From assembly GCA_021773655.1 (NCBI GenBank), contig JAJFJX010000221.1, positions 1 through 8,695 of the forward strand: a stretch of DNA of 8,695 bases. The letters run 5' to 3'. Shown piece by piece: positions 1-8,400 of this stretch. This DNA is from Panacagrimonas sp. (GTDB lineage: Bacteria; Pseudomonadota; Gammaproteobacteria; Nevskiales; Nevskiaceae). Under the pieces are notes generated by a model. It made no database searches. It was not told where the DNA came from and saw nothing but the letters and a program-made list of their open reading frames with translations. Within the stretch, counting starts at the first letter, position 1. Every line of letters begins with the position of its first letter. The position numbers and the translations under genes were made by a program.

Positions 1-168
1 GGTCAATGCCGTCGACACGCGTGCCCAAGCCGATGACATCACCGCGCTCGGCGAACTGCGCGATGGACATCGCCGTGCCGGCCAATCTCGCCCGCGGCCA
101 GAACTAGCGCCGTGCTGTCGGCCCTGTGCCCGGCGATCCCAATCACGGCGGGTCAACTTTCAACTCGC
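1..168. other. Left-edge segment without a recognisable gene
   Basis: No frame here gives a protein I recognise. Plus frame 2 is open from the edge to a TGA just after 200. Plus frame 3 ends at the TAG at 105-107. On the minus strand one frame is open from about 107 to the left edge and contains a short stretch reading MSIAQFAERGDVIGLG, with an internal ATG near 73. That could be the beginning of a gene running off the window, but too little is visible to name a family or decide between strands. The plus frame that carries the cytochrome-like tail is also open here (from 37), but its residues before about 169 do not resemble that family. Confidence 0.25.
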
Positions 169-348
169 GTCAACAACCTGTACGGATTCTTCGAGCTCGC
201 CGGGATGATCGTCCTGCACGTCGTTGCGGTCGTCGTCACCCAGCTGCGCGAAGGGGGCACGCTCGTATCCGCGATGTTCTCGGGCCGCAAGATCGTGCCG
301 GGGAAACCCGTCGATGCGCCAGATCAAGCGACCAAGATGGGTCCGTAA
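169..348 (+). pseudogene. C-terminal remnant of a cytochrome b561-type membrane cytochrome
   Basis: About 59 codons ending at a TAA at 346-348. The frame reads one hydrophobic helix (LYGFFELAGMIVLHVVAVVV) with a histidine encoded at 217-219, a position where a haem-ligand histidine would fit. After it come a short basic/acidic turn (QLREGG) and a SAMFSGRK motif. This helix-turn-GRK ending is typical of di-haem b-type cytochromes of the b561/hydrogenase-cytochrome family, which pass electrons in the inner membrane. The usual three upstream helices are absent: the same frame before about 169 is not hydrophobic and meets a TGA at 34-36. A GTG at 112 could act as a start, but the resulting 78-residue product would carry only the last helix. 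I therefore read it as a decayed or truncated gene left by a rearrangement. The identification is by recall of the family pattern, with moderate confidence. Confidence 0.45.
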
Positions 349-367
349 CGTGTATCTGCTGAATGAT

Positions 368-399
368 CCCTTGCTCTACCTTTTCTTCACCGGCAAGGG
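368..399. terminator. Possible hairpin between ugd and the cytochrome remnant
   Basis: CCCTTGC at 368-374 and GCAAGGG at 393-399 form a perfect 7-bp inverted repeat around an 18-base loop. It lies downstream of the stop codons of both converging frames, a sensible place for a bidirectional terminator. There is no run of T after either arm and the loop is long, so it is at best a weak candidate. A separate perfect 10-bp palindrome (GACAGCTGTC, 411-420) lies nearby and has no clear role. Confidence 0.2.
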
Positions 400-446
400 T
401 GCAGTGACTGGACAGCTGTCTCGCGCAGCTTCCAGACGGTGGATCG

Positions 447-1765
447 TCATCTCTCTCTTCGTCCGATGGCGTAGTAGGTAAACCCGGCGCGGCGCATCTG
501 GACGGGATCGTGAAGATTGCGTCCATCAAAATGAGGGGCTGGTTTATCACTCGGGACAGACGTTCGAAGTTTGGCGAGTGGAAAATCCGCCACTCGGTGA
601 CGATGGCCAGGGCGTCCGCGCCCGCGTCCTCGGGAGACGCCGCAAGGTAGAGGTCTGCGCGTTCGCCGTAGAGCCTGCGTGCCTCGTCGATCGCAACAGG
701 ATCGAAAGCGCGGATGCGTCCGCCAGCAGCCCAGACCGCTTCCATCAGGGTGCGTGATGGAGCTTCCCGCATGTCGTCCGTGCGTGGCTTGAATGCCAGA
801 CCCCAGAGCGCGATGGTCTTGCCGCGCAGATCACCGAAGTGCTTCTGCATCTTCTCGAACAGGGTTTTCTTCTGGCGGTGGTTCACCGCTTCCAGGCTCT
901 CGAGCACCGCCGTTCGATAGCCGACCTTGGCGGTGGTCTGGATCAGGGCCTTCACATTCTTGGGAAAGCAGGACCCGCCGTAGCCGCAGCCTGGATAGAT
1001 GAACTGGAATCCGATTCGCGGGTCGCTGCCGATGCCAAGGCGGACCTTCTCGATCTTCGCACCGAGCGCGTCCGCGACGTTCGCCATCTCGTTCATGAAG
1101 CTGATCTTGTTGGCGAGCATCGCGTTGGCCGCGTACTTCGTCAGCTCGGAGGAGCGCACGTGCATCACGATCACTCGATCATGGTTGCGATTGAACGGCG
1201 CGTACAGCGTCAGCATGAGCTGCGTGGCCTTCGGGCTGGAGACCCCGACGACGATTCGATCCGGATTGTTGAAGTCGCTGACGGCTGCGCCTTCCTTGAG
1301 AAACTCGGGATTCGACACCACTTCGAACGCGATGCGTGCGTCGCGCGCGTGCAATTGACTGGCAATCGTCGCGTGGACATGATCCGCGGCACCGACCGGC
1401 ACGGTGGACTTTCCGATCACCAGGTGCTGTTCGCGCATGTGCTGACCCTTGGAGTTGGCCACGGCCAGAACGTATTGCAGGTCAGCCGAGCCGTCCTCGC
1501 AAGGCGGCGTGCCGACGGCGATGAACCGATAGAGGCCATGCGCCACGCCTTGGGCGGCCGACGTGGTGAACCGCAACCGGCCCGCTTGCGCGTTGGCCTC
1601 CAGCAGGTCCGGTAGCCCCGGCTCATGAATCGGGCAGTCGCCGAGGGTCAGGCCTTCGACGCGCGCGGCGTCGATATCCACACACAGGACATCGTTGCCG
1701 GCGTCCGAAAAGCAGGCCGCCGTCACCAGACCGACGTAGCCGGATCCGAAGATCGCGATGTTCAA
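447..1765 (-). CDS. ugd: UDP-glucose 6-dehydrogenase, C-terminal frameshift
   Basis: Cytoplasmic enzyme that oxidises UDP-glucose to UDP-glucuronate with two NAD+, feeding acidic polysaccharide and lipid-modification pathways. From the TTG at 1765 the protein opens with the Rossmann motif GSGYVG (residues 7-12). It then shows GTPP (85-88), KSTVPVG (119-125), NPEFLKEGAA (152-161), the central helix SSELTKYAANAMLANK (205-220), the catalytic-cysteine motif GGSCFPKN (Cys266) and FKPRTDDMREAPS (325-337). TTG is chosen because family members begin one or two residues before this beta strand; the frame stays open upstream to 2122, but that part is unlike the family. After residue 412 the frame breaks in a run of four T (528-531 on the plus strand). 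Adding one base restores FDGRNLHDPVQMRRAGFTYYAIGRRER and a TGA at 447-449, giving 439 residues, the normal length. Unrepaired, translation runs to 236 with an unrelated tail. This may be a sequencing error or a real mutation. Confidence 0.93.
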
Positions 1766-1772
1766 GGTCGAG

Positions 1773-1806
1773 GCTTCGTCTGCTTCGTCTGCTTCGTCTG
1801 CTTCGT
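1773..1806. repeat. 9-bp tandem repeat just upstream of ugd
   Basis: The unit GCTTCGTCT (plus strand; AGACGAAGC on the ugd strand) is repeated at 1773-1781, 1782-1790 and 1791-1799, with a partial fourth copy at 1800-1806. The array ends seven bases before the TTG start of ugd, so it occupies the place of the 5' leader and ribosome-binding region. No clear Shine-Dalgarno sequence stands out for ugd apart from the purine-rich GAAG inside each repeat unit. Because the unit is a multiple of three, copy-number changes would not shift any overlapping frame but would change leader length. In the upstream-extended ugd frame it reads as repeated Asp-Glu-Ala. Confidence 0.9.
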
Positions 1807-1891
1807 AGCGTGTGCTGCGATAGTGGCGGTCCCGCGCGAGATGCGACGTGTGATGGCGCACAGACAGGAACCGCCCGCGGCAGCTAAACAA

Positions 1892-1906
1892 GGGGACTGT
1901 GTCCCC
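1892..1906. repeat. Perfect short hairpin (REP-like)
   Basis: GGGGAC at 1892-1897 and GTCCCC at 1901-1906 pair perfectly around a three-base loop. There is no following T run, and the element sits within the divergent region rather than after a gene, so it is not a good terminator. Short GGGGAC/GTCCCC hairpins of this kind are often dispersed intergenic repeats in proteobacteria. Whether this one is repeated elsewhere in the genome cannot be seen here. Confidence 0.45.
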
Positions 1907-1929
1907 GAACTCGCAGGAAAGGGCGTTGA

Positions 1930-2349
1930 TACCGGTTTCTGATCGCGTGCCGGGGCCATGCAGCAGACCCAAGTACCGACGTGTCGGCGGAAATCCCGGA
2001 TGAAAAAAAGCAGTGGCAGGTGGAGCAGGCTCCCGATCTGAATGTGGAATTGTTTGCAGAGCGGTTCGTCCGCAGTCCGCTCGCCGTGCAGATGCACGGC
2101 GGCGCGTTGCAGTTCCGGACATTCCACGCGCCTCGGTGTCGCGAGAAATAGCGCTGGACCGATGTCAGCATCACCATCGCCTGGGTTGGCCCCGAAGGCG
2201 ACGCGGGCTGCAAGGATGAGTTGCCGCTCGCGGCTCGGGGAAACGGGCACTCGTCAAGCCCTCGCGGTCTGCTCAAGCCCGGTGACTTCGGCGTTCATTC
2301 GCACCCCGATACCGCCAAGCTCCGGACGGGTAGGCGAGCGGGCGACTAG
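1930..2349 (+). other. Coding-like frame interrupted by an in-frame TAG, unidentified
   Basis: Plus frame 1 is open from 1930 to a TAG at 2149-2151 and then again from 2152 to a TAG at 2347-2349. Both halves read like protein rather than antisense noise: the first contains EKKQWQVEQAPDLNVELF and FVRSPLAVQMHGGALQF, the second RWTDVSITIAWVG and CKDELPLAARG. Third codon positions are mostly G or C, as in the neighbouring genes. I do not recognise a family. There is no ATG with a ribosome-binding site near the front; GTG at 1981 is one possible start. The simplest reading is a small decayed gene carrying a nonsense mutation, but it may be an accidental open frame in GC-rich DNA. Overlapping minus-strand frames (for example 1762-2250) look like its shadows. 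Confidence 0.25.
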
Positions 2350-2402
2350 CGGGCGGGCGCCGTGCCTCCAGACCCTGCGCTCATCGTCGGTGTGCACTAC
2401 GT

Positions 2403-2406
2403 GAGG
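2403..2406 (+). promoter_or_regulatory. Candidate ribosome-binding site for the glucan synthase
   Basis: GAGG at 2403-2406, followed by six bases (ATCGGG) and then TTG at 2413. This is the best-spaced Shine-Dalgarno-like sequence before the conserved part of the synthase and the main reason for choosing TTG 2413. Competing in-frame starts are GTG at 2362, 2392, 2401 and 2434, none with an obvious site. The first in-frame ATG, at 2521, lies inside the conserved N-terminal sequence and is too late. Confidence 0.35.
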
Positions 2407-2412
2407 ATCGGG

Positions 2413-5400
2413 TTGGCGCGAGCCGCGGCAGCGGTGAACCAGTGGTGGACGCTTCATGAGGACCGCGAACCCCCGGAGGATTCAAGCCCACTGCGAGCAG
2501 AACTTTTCAGCGCCGACCAGATGGCGCAGCACGGTCTCGGACTGGCCGCCGCGCATCGCGTGGGGCGATCCCAGGGCCCTGACCGGCTGTTGCAACGTCT
2601 CGACGAGAACGAACGACTGCTACTCGACACGGTTCGCAGTCTGGGTGTCGCCTCGGCGCAAAAAATCAGACTCGTTCCCGCGGCCGCGTGGCTGCTGGAC
2701 AACGGACACCTGATCCGGGAGCAGATCCTGATTGCGCGACGGCACCTGCCGAAGGGCTACAGCCGAGAACTCTCGCGACTCGAAGTGCATCTCGACCAGG
2801 GTGCATCCGCTGGATTTCCGCGCGTCTACGACCTCGCGCTGGAAGCGATCGCGCATGGCGACGGGCGGATCGATCCGGATTCGCTGCGCAGGTTCGTCAC
2901 GGCCTACCAGACGCTCGCGCCGCTCACCCTTGGCGAGCTGTGGGCGGTGCCGATCATGCTCAGGCTGGCGCTGATCGAGAATCTGCGCAGGGTCGGCGGT
3001 CGGGTTATCGCCAACGGCCGTCACCGCGATCATGCGCAGGCCTGGTCTGACCGCATGCTGCACGCCGCGGAAAATACGCCGCGCGACCTGATTCTGGTGA
3101 TCGCCGACATGGCACGTTCCGATCCGCCGCTGGTGAGCGCATTCGTCGCCGAACTCGCTCGCTGCCTGCAAGGTCGCGGCCCGGCACTGGCACTGCCGCT
3201 GACCTGGATCGAACAGCGTCTGGCCGAATCTAGCCTCACCATCGCGCAACTTGTGCACGAGGAAAACCAGCAGCAGGCGGCCGATCAGGTCACGATCAGC
3301 AACAGCATCGGCAGTCTTCGTCTGCTTGGAGCGACGGACTGGCATGACTTCGTCGAGGCCGTGAGCCGGGTCGAGCAGACGCTGCGGGAGGATTCAGCCC
3401 TCCCGCGTTCGGTACATCGCGATATGGATTTTGCGACACGAGACAGGTACCGGCACGTGGTGGCGGAACTGGCGCGACACAGCGACTGCGCAGAGCACGA
3501 CGTGGCTGCCGCGGCCGTCGCGCTGGCGCATCACGCCGCGATGACCGATGGGTCGGATGCGGCGCGGGCACACGTCGGCTACTACCTGATCGATCACGGA
3601 CGTGTGGAGCTGGAACGAGCCGTCGCCTATCGACCTGCACTGATGCAACGGATCGGCAGGACGCTGCAACGAAAGCCACTGGCGCTCCACATCGGCGCGA
3701 TCATGGGGCTCACCGTGCTGATTGCCGCCGCGTTCCTGGCGTGGGTCGACGCGGACGGAACAGCGGGCACCCTGCGGACGCTGCTGATCCTGGTCACGCT
3801 GATAGCCGCAAGCCAACTCGCGTCCTCGCTCGTGAACTGGCTTTCGACCCTGCTGGTCGCGCCGCAACGACTGCCGCGGATGGACTACGCGTTCGGAATT
3901 CCGGAGCTGCAGCGCACCCTGGTGGTGGTGCCCTCCATGCTCGGGAGCACGCAGGCGGTTGAAGAACTGATCGAGGCGCTGGAAGTGCGCTTTCTCGGCA
4001 ATCGAGACTCTAAGGTTCATTTCGCACTGCTCAGCGATTTCTGCGATGCCGATCACGAAGTCACGGAGACGGATGCCGCGTTGCTGGCGCAGGCGGCGTT
4101 CGGCATTGCCACGCTCAACCAGAAGTACGGCAATGGCAGCGCGGATCGATTTCTTCTTCTGCACCGTCCGCGCCGATGGAACGCAGTGGATCGGCGCTGG
4201 ATGGGGCACGAGCGCAAGCGCGGCAAGCTGGCCGATCTCAATGCCGCCCTGCGCAGCGGCAACTTCGAGCGATTCTCCACTGTGGTCGGCGCGCTCGGTC
4301 CAGGCGCAAAGATTCGATACGTGGTGACGCTCGACAGCGACACCGGACTGCCGCGCGACTCGGTCCGGCAGCTGGTGGCGGCGATGGCGCACCCGCTGAA
4401 CGTGCCGCGCTACGACGCGACCTGCACGAAGGTGTGCTCCGGCTACGGCATCCTGCAACCGCGGGTCACCACCAGCCTGTCTGGCGCGGAACGCTCGCGC
4501 TATTCGCTGATGCACAGTGACGAGTCCGGAATCGATCCGTACACCCGCTCGGCCTCCGACGTGTACCAGGACTGCTTTGGTGAGGGCTCCTTCATCGGAA
4601 AGGGCATCTACGATGTCGAGGCTTTCGAGTTCGCGCTGCACGGCCGCTTTCCCGACAACCGGATTCTCAGCCACGACCTGCTCGAAGGCTGCCACGCGCG
4701 ATCCGGCCTGATCAGCGATGTTTCACTGTTCGAGGACTATCCCGCGCGCTTTAGCGCCGACATGAGTCGGCGTGAGCGCTGGATCCGCGGCGACTGGCAG
4801 ATTGCCGCGTGGCTGCTGCCCCATGTGCCGGGTCCGAACGGCAGTAGTCGGTCCAATCCGCTTTCGCTGCTGTCGCGCTGGAAGATCTTCGACAATCTAC
4901 GTCGCAGTCTCGTGGCGCCTGCCCTGATGGCGATGCTGCTGATCGGGTGGATTGCGTTACCAGTGTCGGCCGGCGCTTCGCTCGCGGTAATCGGGCTCCT
5001 CGTCGTGCAGCCCGTGATGGCAGGACTGGTGAACCTGTTTCGCAAGATGAATGAATCGCGCAGCGCGCGGCATGGCGCGACGGTGCTGCGCGCAACGCTG
5101 CGCGGGCTCGTGCAGGCCGGCTTCCGCCTCTCCTGTCTACCCTACGAGGCGCTATGCAGCCTGCGCGCAATTGGCATCACGCTGTATCGGATGTGGTTCA
5201 CGCGCCGTGGATTGCTCGAGTGGGGCGTGGTGCTGCGCGGCGGCGCGCGCGGACGCGATCTAACCATGCTGGGCGCTTTCCGCGTGATGTGGATTGCCCC
5301 ACTGCTTGGAATCGCGGCAGCTGCAATCATTTCGATCCAGTCGCAATATCTGGAGTTGGTGCTGGCTGCGCCGATCCTGCTGCTGTGGCTGTTTGCGCCG

Positions 5401-8400
5401 GCGCTCGTGCACTGGATGAGCCGCCCGCTGCACGCTAGAGACGAAACGCTCGACGCGGATCAGCGCGTGCACCTGCGCCGACTCGCGCGGCGCACCTGGG
5501 CATTCTTCGAGCGCTTCGTCGGTGCCGAGGATCGCTGGCTGCCGCCGGACAACTTCCAGGAAACGCCGCTGCCGGTAATCGCACACCGAACCTCGCCCAC
5601 CAACATCGGCCTTGCCTTGCTGGCGACGCTCGCCGCGAGGGATTTCGGGTTCATCAGCAGCCGCGGCCTGATCGAACGTACGCGCAGTACTTTTGACACG
5701 CTCACGCTGCTGCCGCGCCACCGCGGACATTTCTTCAACTGGTACGACACCCGTACGCTGCTGCCGCTCGCCCCGCGCTATGTCTCGACGGTCGACAGCG
5801 GCAATCTGGCCGCGCACCTGCTTACGCTGCGCGCCGGGCTCAACTCGCTACCGAACCAGCCGGTGGCCGGCCCGTGCCTGTTCGCAGGACTGGCCGATAC
5901 GCTCGCGCAAATCGAGGAACGCGCTTCCGGCGAGTTGCTGGGCATCGTCGCCGATGCGAAAGCGCTGCTGCATGAAGCCACGCTCGATGCTGCGCCGGAT
6001 CTGCCCAGGATGTTGTACCTGTTGGACGGCGTTGCAACCGGTGCATTAGGGATGACGGACACGCAGGCGGATCATCCTGGACCCGCTGCGGAGTGGATCG
6101 AGGCGCTGGTGCGGCAGTCGTGCGATGCGCGAGACGAACTGCGGCAGTTTGCGCCGTGGCTGCAACTAAGGTCGGCACCGGACGGACTCGAGTCCTTTGT
6201 CGCATTCGGCGAGAGTCCGACCCTGGCGGACCTTGCGCATCGGTCGGAACCGCGCCTCGCCCGGCTCGATGTAGAACTGATGCGAAGCGGCCCCGCTCAT
6301 CCTCGTGCCTGGCTTTCAGAGCTGCGGGCCTTGTTGTTGCTCGCTCGGGATCGCGCGCGAGCGCGCATCGTCGAGGTCGAATCGTTGGTCGAGCAGGCAG
6401 AGGCGTTCGCGACGATGGAGTACGAGTTTCTCTACGACCGTTCCCGTCATCTGCTGGCGATCGGCTACAACGTGGACGAGTCGCGCCGCGATCCCGGCTG
6501 CTACGACATGCTCGCGTCCGAGGCGCGCTTGTGCAGCTTCGTCGCCATTGCGCAGGGTCAACTGCCGCAGGACAACTGGTGGGCGCTTGGCCGTCGACTC
6601 ACATGCGCAGGCGGCAATCCCGTGCTGCTGTCGTGGAGCGGCTCGATGTTCGAGTACCTGATGCCCGAGCTGGTGATGCCCAGCTACGAGGGTAGCCTGA
6701 TTGCGCAAAGCTGCCGCGAGGCCGTGGCGCAGCAGATCACGTACGGCGATGCGCGTGGGTTGCCCTGGGGCGTGTCGGAATCTGGCTACTCCGCGATGGA
6801 TGCTGACGCGAACTATCAGTACCACGCCTTCGGAGTGCCTTCGCTTGGGCTCAAGCGCGGGCTTGGGGCGGATCGTGTCGTGGCCCCGTACGCGAGCGTG
6901 CTCGCGCTGATGGTCGCGCCGCGCGCGGCATTCGCAAACCTGCAACGGCTCAGCGCCGCTGGCATGGACGGCGCCTATGGATACTACGAGGCCATCGACT
7001 ATTCGCCCGCGCGGACGCCGCGCGGCCGTACGAGCGTGGTGCTGCAATCTTTCATGGCACATCACCAGGGCATGAGCATGCTCGCGCTCGCGCACGTACT
7101 GCTGAAGAAGCCGATGCAGCGGCGCTTCGAATCCATGCCGCTGTTCCGCGCCACCTTGCCACTGTTGCAGGAGCGCGTGCCGAAGACCACCGAATTCCAT
7201 CTGCCGGACGGCGGAGCGGGCGAGGACACGGTGCTTGAGGATGCGGGCGCTTCACAGACGGGCCTGCCGCTGAGCGCCGATACGCCGACGCCCGAGGTGC
7301 AGCTGATGTCGAACGGCCGCTACCACGTCATGGTCACCAACGCCGGCGGTGGCTACAGCCGCTGGAATGACCTCGCGGTAACGCGCTGGCGCGAGGACGC
7401 GACGCGCGATCACTGGGGTACGTTCCTGTACCTGCGCGATGTCGACAGCGGCGCGTTCTGGTCTGCCGCCCACCAGCCGACGCTGCGGCGCGCCGACAGC
7501 TACGAGGCGACGTTCTCCGAGGGCCGTGCGGAGTTCCGGCGTCGCGATCACGACATCGAGGCGTATTCCGAGATAGTCGTGTCGCCGGAGGACGACATCG
7601 AACTGCGCCGCCTGCGGATCACCAATCATGCGGCCACGCGCCGCATGATCGAGATCACCAGCTACGCCGAGGTGGTGCTCGGGATCCCCGCAGCCGACGC
7701 TGCGCAGACCGCATTCGGAAATCTCTTCGTGCAGACCGAGATCGTCGCGGCGCGTCGCGCGATCCTGTGCAACCGGCGCGCACGATCCATCGGCGAGGCC
7801 TCGCCCTGGATGCTGCACCTGATGGCCTCCAATGGTGCCTCGGTCAGTGACGTCTCCTATGAGACCGACCGGCTGCGTTTCATCGGTCGAGGTCGCAGTC
7901 TCGCCGACCCGGCGGCAATGTACTTGGACGCGGCGCTTTCGGGCAGTGCGGGGGCGGTTCTCGATCCGATGGTCGCGATCCGATGCAAAGTCTCGCTCGG
8001 TCCCGGTGAATCCACGACGCTGGACTGGATCCTGGGTGCGGCCGACAGCCGCGAAGCGTGCATGGCGCTGCTGGGCAAGTACCAGGACCGGCACCTTGCG
8101 GACCGCGTGTTTGACCTCGCGTGGACGCACGCTGGCGTTACCCTTCGGCAGATCAATGCAAGCGAGGCGGACGCGCAGCTGTATCGTCGACTTGCCGGTG
8201 CCGTCCTGTTCGCCGGCCCGGCCCTGCGTGCCGACGCGGCGTTGCTGGTGCAGAACCGGCGCGGGCAGTCGGGGCTGTGGGCCTACGCAATCTCAGGCGA
8301 TCTGCCCATCGTGCTGCTCAAGATGTCGCAGCTCGATCGCATCGATCTGGCAAGGCAGCTGATTCAGTGCCACGCGTACTGGCGACTGAAAGGCCTGGCG

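Larger units (their letters stand above)
1807..2412. promoter_or_regulatory. Divergent intergenic region between ugd and ndvB
   Basis: Roughly 600 bases separate the ugd leader repeat from the synthase start. Promoters for both genes must lie here or, for ugd, within the repeat, but I could not find a convincing -35/-10 pair on either strand. The only firm structure is the hairpin at 1892-1906. The 1930-2349 coding-like frame takes up most of the rest. A TGTG/CACA pair near 1850-1863 resembles a CRP half-site arrangement but has the wrong spacing. Confidence 0.4.

Noticed and set aside
411..420. 10-bp perfect palindrome GACAGCTGTC
   Set aside because: Too short to carry meaning alone; no second copy or associated promoter was seen.
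839..1615. 258-codon plus-strand open frame
   Set aside because: It lies fully antisense to the motif-rich part of ugd, and its His/Arg/Val-rich composition is typical of a shadow frame in GC-rich DNA.
1850..1863. TGTG...CACA inverted repeat resembling a CRP site
   Set aside because: The two halves are closer than the 16-base TGTGA-N6-TCACA spacing needs, and one half lacks the expected base.
1766..2122. In-frame N-terminal extension of ugd from an ATG at 2122
   Set aside because: The added 119 residues have low-complexity Arg/Ala/Pro content and a repeat-encoded Asp-Glu-Ala run, unlike any Ugd. The family begins at the Rossmann strand, which fits TTG 1765.
3394..4695. 433-codon minus-strand open frame
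   Set aside because: It is antisense to the membrane and GT84 part of the synthase, whose conserved motifs are on the plus strand; its composition is of the shadow type.
7252..8130. 292-codon minus-strand open frame
   Set aside because: It is antisense to the start of the GH94 module; no recognisable motif and shadow-type composition.
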